A stretch of DNA of 64,000 bases from Sporomusa silvacetica DSM 10669 (GCF_002257705.1 NZ_LSLK01000074.1:62001-126000); one strand, 5' to 3'. Shown: positions 53,501-60,424, counted from the stretch's first letter. Notes: a model not told the origin generated them from the sequence alone. Program-made: numbers and translations.

Positions 53501-54364
53501 CTGCGCTTGCAGGGTGACCGACGCGTTCCCCAGGCGGCCGTTATCTTTGGCATAGTACAAGCCGTAGGGAAACTCCAGTGTGATTTCCAGGCCTTCCACT
53601 GCGTTCCCTTCGGTTTGCTGGGTGGTCCAGGTGTTATCAGTGTTTATTTCATAGGCCAAGGCCTGATCAACATAGGTGTCATTAAAATTGGCGATGGCCG
53701 TCTGGTCATTGGTACCTAGCTGGGTTTCAACAACAATGTCTTTGTAGTAGGATATCGGGTTATCATTTATCCGGATATCGCTGATATTGTCAAGCGGTCC
53801 TTCGCCGCCGCACAATAGAAGATTCAGGTACTGCTTCTCACCATCGCTCGACACATGCTGGGCAAGTACCTGTCCGGCCGTGCGCATGGTGCCGTAGGTC
53901 ACAGCCAGGGCATTGCCTTGATCGGTCAGTGGCTGGGCATTGCTCCAATTGTAGGACGGATTGACTTCGTACCGGTCTGGCTTAGCCGCCGGAAACCAGT
54001 GATTGATGAGGGTGCCACCAACCACACCAACAGCGCCAGCAGCCATGTGGCCCCAGAATTTTCCTCCCCATGTTTTTGCCAACCCGCTAACAGCAAAACT
54101 CAGTGCAAGCATACCAATAGCTCTGAACCAATCCTTGCCGCTTTTACCGACAACCGGGCAGACGGCGATCCAGTCATCCTGATTGACAAGCTGCTCTTTT
54201 ACATTTTCAATAACATTGCCGTCAATGCTGACAACATATTCATCCAGTCCCATGATATAGGGCTGAACATATTCATAGGCCGTTTTGTCGGGAATATGTT
54301 CGCAGGTATGGATTTCCTTATCGGTATGGTTGAACGGGTTTTTCAGTACAGTTATTGTGATCAT
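47579..54364 (-). CDS. giant gpJ-like central tail tip protein with FnIII repeats
   Basis: The 2261-residue protein has an N-terminal gpI/gpJ-like part (KNPFNHTDKEIHTCEHIPDK, hydrophobic IGMLALSFAVSGLAKTWGGK), the TipJ region (NALAVTYGTMRTAGQVLAQH, LNLLLCGGEGPLDNISDIRI, VYQDFVRWAAFCDSRSLTFN) to about residue 830, then about ten fibronectin III-like repeats (~840-1870; recurrent WDTGTLV, YSVEEA, FLIKAVNNAGNYS) and a C-terminal carbohydrate-binding-like domain (~1930-2261; DGNFDTSDVSKWGSYSG). It forms the tail tip and contacts the host. The ATG overlaps the NlpC/P60 stop. Only intact copy in the window. Confidence 0.9.
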   Translation of the reverse strand: MITITVLKNPFNHTDKEIHTCEHIPDKTAYEYVQPYIMGLDEYVVSIDGNVIENVKEQLVNQDDWIAVCPVVGKSGKDWFRAIGMLALSFAVSGLAKTWGGKFWGHMAAGAVGVVGGTLINHWFPAAKPDRYEVNPSYNWSNAQPLTDQGNALAVTYGTMRTAGQVLAQHVSSDGEKQYLNLLLCGGEGPLDNISDIRINDNPISYYKDIVVETQLGTNDQTAIANFNDTYVDQALAYEINTDNTWTTQQTEGNAVEGLEITLEFPYGLYYAKDNGRLGNASVTLQAQYHKVGDANWSNFTDGVSWAVTQNAKGRLMMTSVNSGAPTETWTITYVDHGNFSVSGSVSGVKSNAQTFRKYNNGLIAFTIMECGLGFVSGDTFTINVTPNSNLQTSAAKNTSFFRTYRVDSLPAAQYEVRVKCIAKSGTNNRYSTRVFWTQLSNIIYDDFARPGKVLVGIKALATNQLSGGMPNITWLQTRNKVWVWNADSGKYEQKPATNPAWAAYDMIHRCRQIQNIHSGNLEFVVKGTPVSRAVYQDFVRWAAFCDSRSLTFNYIFNTATDLWTSLQKPEGVGRGKVIMRGTRYGCVCDAPGEPVQLFTVGNILTDKFKESFVGMKDRANAIEVTFANKEKAYQKEVITAYADDYDSTTEPNITQITLDGATTIDQAYREAKYRLRLNQYLQRTVEHSADIDAIACQINDVVLLAHDVPQWGYSGRLLAATATTLQLDRKVTLKPGKSYAVSVQITNPAATTGQAAQSIVTVGVQGVVNEISTDTVTLTSSLTSVPQNWDLYSFGETNKVVKPFRVLSISRDEDLRRKISCIEYIEEVYTEATDIPEVNYSALDVTPTEVVNVSAAEETYRQKDGTVVSNLNVAWNIQRDKLVSGYKVLYSSDNGQTWSEWVTGITALSTEISGVKTQTAYLVKVCTINNVGVVSTGVVSLSVYVTGKDAPPADVAGLSATISLSDCTKITLTWPAVTDIDLRGYQLMEGSTVLTPTPISDTQYSYTATQSRDHNFSVRAIDNSGNPSEIPATKSIRITVEPAQVTSFSGGIQETDRSKLLLSWAANRETDIAYYEIRTGNDGWDTGTVIATQLKAISYLYQLTTEGSQTFMIKAVNNAGNYSINPAAFCDTITLKPNAPTNGRYEANATNPSILTISWDKISDKDLEFYEIKIGTDWSTGTDYKTTKETSLKYTFTVSTSYKIMVRSKNFAGYYSTVLNIPVSVTVEPDDITNFTVKQLDTDRRVLKFNWDAVANTTYEIRCGVDWTNSELVGKDIQTNYFDYSTTISGTLNFMIKAKNTAGFYSQGYAYVEAVIVVIPSIPSGASAYQDFTNKANLIVSWTPVSDADFLEYQVKVGTNWATATVLPPTKESKVIYTAPSDGTYTFLIKTKSVGGYYSSALVVTATVTINPSDVTGFAVTQNSLDRRILNFVWNASTDSDHAYYVLKKGVNWDTATLVQSNITTNSYSVTASAEGTETYLLKAVNKAGKYSVEEAKVTTTISLKPSVVTNVVATQNSQDKTKLDISWDASADSDFYTFEVVINSTTITTKNNEYQYSVASSGTYTIAIRSKTVGGYYSTATYFTIAATVEPQDITGFAVSQSLVDRSKLNLVWGKPSELDVSYVELRQGSTWDSGIIVGTRLTGTTYTTTINTESKVAFWIKAVNLAGKYSKNAVSTPSIVFNLNPTAPSGLTVSQDATERSNIIVSWTGNGEYDFYENELRIGNTWETASIIKTTKENTLAFNPTSSGDYKFMLKAKNTAGFYSDEIFTHYYVALEPSNVTGLQVIQNGEYVALAWDKSSDADVVGYRIIEGASYDSGTLITDGTTVTNYETKVDTEREYKFHIKAINRCGKYSQSSTTASITVKNLPPKNVILSYDEISLQSGTPMNTAFGTSLINVSNLGGKASDYPNTKASEVGGQTVLKLANANLITDGNFDTSDVSKWGSYSGAGTITKNGSGNLQLTITSTTATGLTYDFTGPLSAATVYAVEFRAKASKAVATSTGFISQTGDYAAGACTPNSASCTLTTSMQNFYYEFTTSSTGTEPGRFLFPHLSYAVGDTIEIEWCRIYKKADNSLFTVGVWGGGYYPSGTYLCKTKDVGRVITASIATVFYPTSNLSVADGVGVGGNAKLQYCTSQDGTTYTDWLDFKPVLATFRYVMFRVVLTTTDITKTPEVNKLNINIDVPDTTKTGTATIPVGGLTISYNNAYWEYPAVIAHAIGTGIRAEITTVNKDRFVVQVRNMSNVDVGGKISWQATGY

Positions 54365-54756
54365 TTTGTCACCTCCGGTACATAGAATCCTTCGATACGG
54401 TTTGCCCAGGCGGGATTGTCGATACGGTCGATATTAGCGCCGATTCGCTTGCGAGTGTGGATAAACCGGCCCTGGCCGAGGTATACCCCCGTATGGTCAC
54501 AGTAGACGGAAAACCGGATTACGACAAGCGCAGGAACGGGGATCTCTTTTTCACACCGGCGCCAAAAGGGTCGTTGCTCCTTCACTTCGCTGTGAATCCG
54601 GCTGGCATCTTCACAAGATATTTTGTAGTCAGGCAGGTTGATCCCATAGCGCCGGAAAACTTCCGTGGACAGTCCCCAGCAATCAAGTCCTACAGCGGGG
54701 TCACGCCCGCCATCAATAAAAGGCAGGCCAATCAGATCGGTAAGTTGTTTATTCAT
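54361..54756 (-). CDS. NlpC/P60 tail peptidase, lambda gpK-like
   Basis: The 131-residue protein has the NlpC/P60 catalytic Cys (GLDCWGLSTEVFRRYG), His (CDHTGVYLGQGRFIHTRK) and a following polar residue. In lambda-like phages this tail tip enzyme opens peptidoglycan at entry. ATG at 54756 follows GGAGGGTAGT. It overlaps the gpJ-like start by 4 bases. A truncated copy lies at 40048. Confidence 0.9.
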   Translation of the reverse strand: MNKQLTDLIGLPFIDGGRDPAVGLDCWGLSTEVFRRYGINLPDYKISCEDASRIHSEVKEQRPFWRRCEKEIPVPALVVIRFSVYCDHTGVYLGQGRFIHTRKRIGANIDRIDNPAWANRIEGFYVPEVTK

Positions 54757-54768
54757 ACTACCCTCCAA

Positions 54769-54862
54769 ATAAGATAAGACTTGGCTTGTGCCAAGTCCTT
54801 TAGGATGCAAGCAGAAGCCTTAGTCATTCTATCCAGGGAAAGTTATACTTTCCATCTGGATA
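54769..54862 (-). repeat. structured repeat family A, copy f (phage module 2)
   Basis: A full family A copy between the gpL-like terminator and gpK-like gene, matching copy e. Confidence 0.85.
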
Positions 54863-54886
54863 AAAAATCGCCCTGTGGCGATTATG
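54863..54886 (-). terminator. intrinsic terminator after the gpL-like gene, module 2
   Basis: AATCGCC-ACAG-GGCGATT then TTTT on the minus strand. The loop differs by one base from module 1; the stem is conserved. Confidence 0.75.
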
Positions 54887-54923
54887 TTATAGCGACTTCT
54901 CTACTTATGGATACAGTTCAAAA

Positions 54924-55541
54924 TTACGCATACAGCCCGCCTTCCGGTATGCTGGGCTCGCCCCCGTATCGTACCGAATTGCCACGATTGCGACAGGACT
55001 GGAGTGTGCCGTCGCACGCCGGCAATGATCCGGCGTACCCGCACTCAATTCCTTTATATTGATCACGCCAGGCGCAAAAGTTCTTCAGCACCCGCCGAAA
55101 AGGAAACCGGAGCTGGGTGGATATGTCGGAACCAAGGAAAAAAGTTACCCACTTGCTCTCACAGCTGGTTGACTGCACGGTAAAGATTTCTTCTACCTCA
55201 GGCAAAGTATTATCAAGATGCTGGGAATGCACTACCCGCAAAGTTACGGTAGTTCCGGTCAGACCGTTGTTTTCTTCCACATAGCCCTGGACAATCTGTG
55301 TGATGTTGGAAACCTGCAGCGGTATCGCCTGGGGTTTGCCTTTGTTGTCTTCGGTGATTTCACCGAGCTTAAAGTTAAAGGCCGTCCAGGTATCGCCATT
55401 CCAGATGATGTCTTCATTATTGCGTACCAGCCGCAAGGGTTCTGCGGAATCGGGAAGGGCGACTTCCACCAGCAACAGCCACACGCCGTCACTGGCAAGC
55501 TGGCTTTTTTCAAGTACGCCGGCAACTGAAAGATTAAGCAT
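54924..55541 (-). CDS. phage minor tail protein, lambda gpL-like (module 2)
   Basis: 205 residues, differing from the module 1 copy at only a few positions. It keeps the four-Cys C-terminal motif (CAWRDQYKGIECGYAG ... CDGTLQSC). It starts one base past the gpM-like stop with an AGGAGGTG SD. Confidence 0.86.
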   Translation of the reverse strand: MLNLSVAGVLEKSQLASDGVWLLLVEVALPDSAEPLRLVRNNEDIIWNGDTWTAFNFKLGEITEDNKGKPQAIPLQVSNITQIVQGYVEENNGLTGTTVTLRVVHSQHLDNTLPEVEEIFTVQSTSCESKWVTFFLGSDISTQLRFPFRRVLKNFCAWRDQYKGIECGYAGSLPACDGTLQSCRNRGNSVRYGGEPSIPEGGLYA

Positions 55542-55542
55542 G

Positions 55543-55905
55543 TTACACCTCCTGGATTGTCAGGGTACCGGCATAGTATCCCGGCGCTGACAAGTCGAAA
55601 CTAATGTCCCCGCCTGTAAACCGGACGGAAAACAGTTTTCCGGAATACGAGTCATTGGGAACAGTTGGATAGTACCAGTCAAAGGCCAAACTGCCGCCGT
55701 ACACTGTTTTGCGATAAAAATCGCGCAAGGTTGCGAAATCAGCGGCAGGCAAAGCCGTCCATTTCAGGACAAAGGTCTGGGGTATCCGGGTAAACTTAGC
55801 CCGGGAGACCACCAGTCCATTTTCCATTTCGGACTGCAGTGAAGGGTCTTTGATTTTGGTGGTAAAGGGGTATACTGGTTGTTGGATATTGGGGAACTGT
55901 GCCAT
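55543..55905 (-). CDS. phage minor tail protein, lambda gpM-like (module 2)
   Basis: 120 residues, nearly identical to the module 1 copy. ATG at 55905 follows AAGGAGGAAAG, whereas module 1 uses CTAGGAGG; the difference lies where the IS110 remnant begins. Confidence 0.77.
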   Translation of the reverse strand: MAQFPNIQQPVYPFTTKIKDPSLQSEMENGLVVSRAKFTRIPQTFVLKWTALPAADFATLRDFYRKTVYGGSLAFDWYYPTVPNDSYSGKLFSVRFTGGDISFDLSAPGYYAGTLTIQEV

Positions 55906-55914
55906 GTTTCTTTC

Positions 55915-56250
55915 CTCCTTGTTTGCTTTTAAATTCACATTTGTGGCGTAGGTGGCGGGATGACCCCGGAACCCAGCCTTCCACGACTCCTACCAGCAGA
56001 GGATCTCTGAGGACAAGACCAAAAAACAGGTGTTGATATGCGTCATGTGTCGCGTGGTCAACATTGTCTAAGGGGATGCTGAAGCATCGAACGGCCTATG
56101 TGATGCCGGAGCTATCAGAGAAAGAGGCCGTATGATGGAAATAGCAGCATCCGCGAAAGATACTGCCATCATTTTGGTTCTTTGTGTTGTCGTCCCATTG
56201 GGATTGTCGTTGCATCACTAACGCTTTTGGCGGTACTGACGTTTTGCCAT
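55915..56250 (+). mobile_element. IS110-family transposase remnant (module 2, more decayed)
   Basis: The plus strand from about 55970 reads NPAFHDSYQQRISEDKTKKQ, VLICVMCRVVNIV and a stop: the same transposase C-terminus as module 1 with more substitutions. A GCAGCATC/GATACTGC hairpin and GGTACTGACGTTTTGCC end follow, then a GCAGAAT-ACTA-ATTCTGC hairpin (56273-56290). Confidence 0.7.
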
Positions 56251-56329
56251 AAGCTTTGATGGAGGCTGACTGCAGAATACTAATTCTGCGGTCAGTTTCT
56301 GTTCCCTCCGTTAATGAGGAAGCTATGTG

Positions 56330-56494
56330 TTACATGAACTCAACATTACAGAGTTCAACTCTCCTCGTTTTGCAGTGAGTTTGGATGTAATTTTTCAGAG
56401 AGAGAGGTGTTTCCCCTTGTAGTCCCATTATCTCGCTTACTCCGATTTCTGCAATAACTTGGGAGTTAATTAAACAGTTCGAACAACCCCCCAT
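56330..56494 (-). CDS. small ORF with vestigial QTHCK block (module 2)
   Basis: A 54-residue frame, MGGCSNCLINSQVIAEIGVS ... LSLKNYIQTHCKTRR, with a GAGGAAAA SD. Its last part matches a block seen in module 1 (LSLQNLTQTHCKT) and module 3 (LQNSVQTHCKR). It may be a short real gene after the immunity gene or decayed mobile-element sequence. Confidence 0.35.
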   Translation of the reverse strand: MGGCSNCLINSQVIAEIGVSEIMGLQGETPLSLKNYIQTHCKTRRVELCNVEFM

Positions 56495-56516
56495 AATCTT
56501 TTCCTCTTCATGTCGT

Positions 56517-56903
56517 CTACCCAGGCAATGCATCGGAGGTATCAGTAATTCCAAATTTTTCTGCAAATCTTTTTATAAGCAAATTTATTTTATCAAAATC
56601 CTGTGGATTGTCTTCAGAATAGGATTTCGAAGCTTCTTTTAGAAAACGATATGTTGTTGGATAATCAGCAATTACCTCCTCATCAAAGACTGAAAACATT
56701 ATCCCGTCAAAAGTATTTTCCCATGGGTCCAAATCACCTGGAAATTGACAATTCACTTCATTATAGGCTGTTCCAAATCCCATACTCATTCGTTCAATTG
56801 TTTCAAGATAATCACGGTCAGGAATTGCATTAAAAAACGCAGTTATGGGGAAATATCTCTTGTCAAGGTCGTCTGTCTGGTAAATTCTAAAATCTCTTTT
56901 CAC
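56517..56903 (-). CDS. CdiI-like ribonuclease-toxin immunity protein (module 2)
   Basis: The 128-residue protein (FPITAFFNAIPDRDYLETIE; GFGTAYNEVNCQFPGDLDPW; FDGIMFSVFDEEVIADYPTT) resembles immunity proteins named CdiI that protect against RNase-type contact-dependent toxins. GTG start with AGGAGG at 9 bases, 26 bases after the toxin stop. It is unrelated to the module 1 and 3 immunity genes. Confidence 0.78.
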   Translation of the reverse strand: MKRDFRIYQTDDLDKRYFPITAFFNAIPDRDYLETIERMSMGFGTAYNEVNCQFPGDLDPWENTFDGIMFSVFDEEVIADYPTTYRFLKEASKSYSEDNPQDFDKINLLIKRFAEKFGITDTSDALPG

Positions 56904-56929
56904 TTCTTTATGCCTCCTAAATATTTGTC

Positions 56930-57823
56930 TTAGAAATCAGGGAAAAAGGAAGTAATCTCTTCAGCATCATTTAGGTATCCTCTGAATTTCAGACCATTAG
57001 ATGCAGTTCCGCTCCACTCTCTCCCAATTAAACGACCAGCACTTGCTGCTTCACCAGCTGCTTCTTTCCCCCATTGAATAAATTGTTGATCAGATATTAT
57101 ATTCGGGTCATAAACAGTCTTTTTATAAACCTGGGACTTCCATCCAATTACTTCCCCTGTTTTGCCATCAAGTGCAGGGATTTTATATTCTATAGTTTTA
57201 ATTCCATCTATAGTTGGGTGATTAATAGTATTCACGATATTAACATCGTTCTGAGAAAATTCTGCAAGGTTATGTGCTCCACCTACACCTCTACTTCTTG
57301 GAACACTAGTATCTGTCTTAATTATATGCTCTTCTAGTTTTGAAGTAAATTTTAATTTAGCTTTACTCAACCCCTGACCAGCAATATTTTTAAGACCAGT
57401 CATAGCTACGTCTGAATTCATTAAAGTTTGAGCTGCTAATGGTAGCATGTATTTCCTTACGTCGAGTAGATCACCTATTCCATCAAGTAACTCATTAATT
57501 TTATCTAAATTTATATTGCTCTTGCTTTCGGAATAACCTTGTATGATTTCTTGCTGTTCATAAAAATTTTCTAAATCATCAGGATGTGGTATCCCGGCGG
57601 CGTTAACCCTCCATAATATTCCATTTGAATTATAATCTAACGTATAGCCGTTTCCAATATCTTCCCTACTAATTGTTGCATCAATAAATGCAGAATTTGT
57701 TGGTGCTATTGCGGTGAATGGTTTTATTATATTTCCCCATATTTGATTTAATGTTAATGGCAATGGGGTCGCTGTGACTATCACCTCAGGAATGGTAGGC
57801 TCTGTATTAGCTTCATCGCTCAT
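56930..57823 (-). CDS. polymorphic toxin, module 2 (constant N-terminus plus CDI-type RNase-like domain)
   Basis: Residues 1-~155 are nearly identical to the module 1 toxin through GLKNIAGQGLSKA. Residues ~156-297 are unique: EEHIIKTDTSVPRSRGVGGA, HNLAEFSQND, IEYKIPALDGKTGEVIGWKS, ISDQQFIQWGKEAAGEAASA, GTASNGLKFRGYL. The His plus GGAHN motif and the CdiI-like neighbour point to a CDI-type ribonuclease toxin; this is inferred, not shown. ATG at 57823 follows GGAAGGAG. Confidence 0.82.
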   Translation of the reverse strand: MSDEANTEPTIPEVIVTATPLPLTLNQIWGNIIKPFTAIAPTNSAFIDATISREDIGNGYTLDYNSNGILWRVNAAGIPHPDDLENFYEQQEIIQGYSESKSNINLDKINELLDGIGDLLDVRKYMLPLAAQTLMNSDVAMTGLKNIAGQGLSKAKLKFTSKLEEHIIKTDTSVPRSRGVGGAHNLAEFSQNDVNIVNTINHPTIDGIKTIEYKIPALDGKTGEVIGWKSQVYKKTVYDPNIISDQQFIQWGKEAAGEAASAGRLIGREWSGTASNGLKFRGYLNDAEEITSFFPDF

Positions 57824-57859
57824 ATCTTCAACTCCTTCCTGTTCTTCTTTAATTACACC

Positions 57860-57906
57860 AAAGTCCTGTAAATATGGTTTAGCTAACATCATATTTACAG
57901 GACTTT
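57860..57906. promoter_or_regulatory. 17-bp inverted repeat between tube and toxin, module 2
   Basis: Same perfect AAAGTCCTGTAAATATG repeat as modules 1 and 3; the spacer sequence differs slightly. Confidence 0.75.
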
Positions 57907-57950
57907 TCGGTTTGGTATTTATAAATCGTAACCTTTAGGAAGGATACTTC

Positions 57951-58904
57951 CTATACTGTTGCATAAGAAGCATAGCTATTAACCAAAGTTGTTACGAGGG
58001 CACTGCCACCGGTACCGCTATCATAAAATGCCTTAAAGGGCAAATTGATATAGATACCTTTTTCGCTTTCAATACCTGGTGATGTTTGCTGGAAAATGAC
58101 TTCTTCCATAAAAAATTGCAAGCTATGGGCTGCATTGGTAAACTTAAACTTTAATGAAGATTTCGTGTTATTAATCGCCTTATTCAATAGCACCGTATCT
58201 TGAAACAGGACCTTAATACTGCCGGACACTTGAAGGGTACCTTCAGGCAGGTCGGTTCGATAACCGTTGCCACCAATGGTATAGGTATTGCCGTCCAGAC
58301 CGAAATCAGCGTTCAGGCTGGCTTCGGTCACAATGGCCAGTTGCGATCCGCCTTCCTCAATTGTCCCTTGAAAGTTACTAAACTTTAGGAGCGAGAGTGC
58401 GGTCAACGGTGACGCAAAGGGCGCAGCACCAATGGTACGTTTGGCGCCGAGGATATCAATAGTGGCAGTCAATTCCGTATCACCGCCATAGGTAAAGGAG
58501 AATTTGTTTACTTTGCAGCCGTTAAACATTTCATAGGCCGGAATATCCGGATATTGCTGCTCCAGCACCAGCGACGGCTGACTCTTAGTCACTTTAAATA
58601 CATGGGTGTACGGATCACCGGAGCCGGTCGTCGTCGGGTTGCCAAACATGGCCCGCAGCCAAAATCCAGCACCGATTTGATCGATTGGTACAACAATGCT
58701 GCCTGATACATCGGTATTGCCGACTGCGGGTTGGATCTGGTCGCGACGGCCGCGAATGGTCGTGGAAGCTATCTGATTTTGACTAATTGTAATTTTCGCT
58801 TGATTAATAGGCACATTATAGCCTTTGGGCGATGCCGGCGTCAGTCCATAGGCAGTCTCATAAGCCAGTGCCAATTGAGAATTAAGTCCTTTTGCTCTTG
58901 ACAT
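57951..58904 (-). CDS. phage tail tube protein, module 2
   Basis: The 317-residue protein starts MSRAKGLNSQLALAYETAYG with a single TCAAGAG after ATG, i.e. the intact reading frame. Motifs as in module 1 (GSIVVPIDQIGAGFWLRAMF, CKVNKFSFTYGGDTELTATI) match the phage_tube_2-type tail tube. The SD is AAGGAGG. It would polymerise to form the tail tube. Confidence 0.88.
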   Translation of the reverse strand: MSRAKGLNSQLALAYETAYGLTPASPKGYNVPINQAKITISQNQIASTTIRGRRDQIQPAVGNTDVSGSIVVPIDQIGAGFWLRAMFGNPTTTGSGDPYTHVFKVTKSQPSLVLEQQYPDIPAYEMFNGCKVNKFSFTYGGDTELTATIDILGAKRTIGAAPFASPLTALSLLKFSNFQGTIEEGGSQLAIVTEASLNADFGLDGNTYTIGGNGYRTDLPEGTLQVSGSIKVLFQDTVLLNKAINNTKSSLKFKFTNAAHSLQFFMEEVIFQQTSPGIESEKGIYINLPFKAFYDSGTGGSALVTTLVNSYASYATV

Positions 58905-58916
58905 GGTAAAACCTCC

Positions 58917-59393
58917 TTAGAAATTGATGTTATAACCATTAACAGGTGATATTTTCACAGTAATCTCCATACGCCCGGGAAACCGTGGGAAGTAGGCAAC
59001 AGGCTCAAGGTCGTAGTTCAATACACTAACCGGGTTGTCCGGGCTTAGTTGCGCAAGTTCCAAATAAATTAGCTGGCCAAGGGCATCACATTCCGCTATG
59101 CCGCTTAACTCTGTTACATTATTGGTTACGGTCACTGCAGTTTGCAATATCGTCCAGCCAATCGTGAGTTTATATGTGTACTCTTGCAATTCCAACCCTT
59201 CTGATTTAGCACCTGGATAAAGGATAATCAGCGGGCAATTATCTGCCGTTGGCGGTATTTTGCCGTTAATGCCGACGAAGATGTTGGGCGCCTTATTATA
59301 ATGGGTTGTGCAGAAATTTTGTATCGGCTGGCTAGCTTGCAAGGCGTCTCGCCATTTACTGATGATGTCGCTTAGTTTCAGTGTGGGAATCAT
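58917..59393 (-). CDS. tail completion/terminator-like protein, module 2
   Basis: 158 residues, near-identical to 44426-44902. It precedes the tube gene by 12 bases and would cap the tail tube. Confidence 0.72.
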   Translation of the reverse strand: MIPTLKLSDIISKWRDALQASQPIQNFCTTHYNKAPNIFVGINGKIPPTADNCPLIILYPGAKSEGLELQEYTYKLTIGWTILQTAVTVTNNVTELSGIAECDALGQLIYLELAQLSPDNPVSVLNYDLEPVAYFPRFPGRMEITVKISPVNGYNINF

Positions 59394-59433
59394 GTGGTCA
59401 CTTCCTTTCTTTACTTCTGGTTATGCCGCCTTG

Positions 59434-59583
59434 TCAGTGATTGGCGGCATATACTCCCATTTGATACATTGCGCATTTACCGGTGGTACCGGTAATAATC
59501 CACCATGCGCAGGCCTCCTCCAGGCATTGACAAAACGAAACCATATTATTTTCAGGTTTAATACAAAGTAAAGGACAATACAT
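59434..59583 (-). CDS. 49-residue Cys-rich mini-protein, module 2
   Basis: Encodes the same 49 residues as 44943-45092 despite several base differences, with the same GGAGGTGAGAAA SD. Silent divergence supports selection on the protein. Confidence 0.72.
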   Translation of the reverse strand: MYCPLLCIKPENNMVSFCQCLEEACAWWIITGTTGKCAMYQMGVYAANH

Positions 59584-59689
59584 TTTCTCACCTCCTATTC
59601 TTTATCCGTACTCAAATGAAGAAAAAAGGATAGGTATTATTTAGATATAATCTAGCGACACAGGCGTCACGCGGCATCTAATCATTCCC

Positions 59690-59757
59690 ATAAAAAATAG
59701 AGCCCCTTGGCTCTTACGGTGCGGCAGTCTCAGTTATTGTTGTTTCAGTGGTTGATG
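59690..59757 (-). terminator. module boundary: terminator and C-terminal gene vestige
   Basis: AGAGCC-AAGG-GGCTCT-ATTTTTT follows a frame end TSTTETTITETAAP and stop, the counterpart of 45201-45280. Here the vestige is joined at about 59757 to the 5' part of the gpL-like gene. Confidence 0.6.
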
Positions 59758-60190
59758 TAATACAACAACCACACGCCGTCACTGGCAAGCTGGCTTTTTT
59801 CAAGTACGTCGGCAACTGAAAGATTAAGCATATTACACCTCCTGTCATGGTACCGGCATAGTACCTTGGTGCTGACAAGTCGAAACTAATGTCCCCGCCT
59901 GTAAACCGAACGGAAAACAGTTTTCCGGAATACGAGTCATTGGGAACAGTTGGATAGTACCAGTCAAAGGCCAAACTGCCGCCGTACACTGTTTTGCGAT
60001 AGAAATCGCGCAAGGCTGCGAAATCGGCGGCAGGTAAAGCCGTCCACTTCAGGACAAAGCTCTGCGGTATCCGGGTAAACTTAGCCCGGGAAATTACCAG
60101 CCCGTTTTCCATTTCAGATTGCAGTGAAGGGTCTTTGATTTTGGTGGTAAACGGGTATACTGGTTGTTGGATATTAGGGAATTGTGCCAT
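59714..60190 (-). pseudogene. broken gpM/gpL-like genes (module 3)
   Basis: From ATG 60190 the frame matches gpM (MAQFPNIQQPVYPFTTKIKD ...) to SAPRYYAGT, then a 5-base deletion removes the gpM stop. The frame continues through the gpL start in the wrong phase. The gpL start itself (MLNLSVADVLEKSQLASDGV) is kept for about 24 codons before the junction at 59757. The gpM SD is lost. Confidence 0.8.
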
Positions 60191-60197
60191 ATTTTTA

Positions 60198-60424
60198 CCT
60201 AGCAAAGCGTCAGTACCGTTTGAAGCGTCAAAGTTACATAGGTTGCAATGACACTCACGTGCGACAACAAGCAGAATGCTCCAAACAGTAGCAGCACCTT
60301 TCGTGGGTGCTGCTACTTCCGTCACATGGTCTCTGTCTCAGACAACTCCAGCATAAGACCTGATACCGTGCCCTCAATGGACAGGAAATACAAGATCGTT
60401 AAATTAAAAAAGCAAACCTAGGAG
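60198..60424 (-). mobile_element. IS110 3' remnant in inverted orientation (module 3)
   Basis: Read on the minus strand it holds the GCAGCACC/GGTGCTGC hairpin and the end AACGGTACTGACGCTTTGCT (then AGG), the same order as on the plus strand in modules 1 and 2. The other end, AAAAGCAAACCTAGGAGG, is now on the plus strand. The segment is thus flipped between CTAG-containing edges. Confidence 0.6.

Larger units (their letters stand above)
54769..59757 (-). repeat. tail module 2 duplicated segment
   Basis: Homologous to 40357-45270, with its own toxin/immunity cassette. With the fibre and gpJ genes down to 45310 it is the most complete module. Confidence 0.9.
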
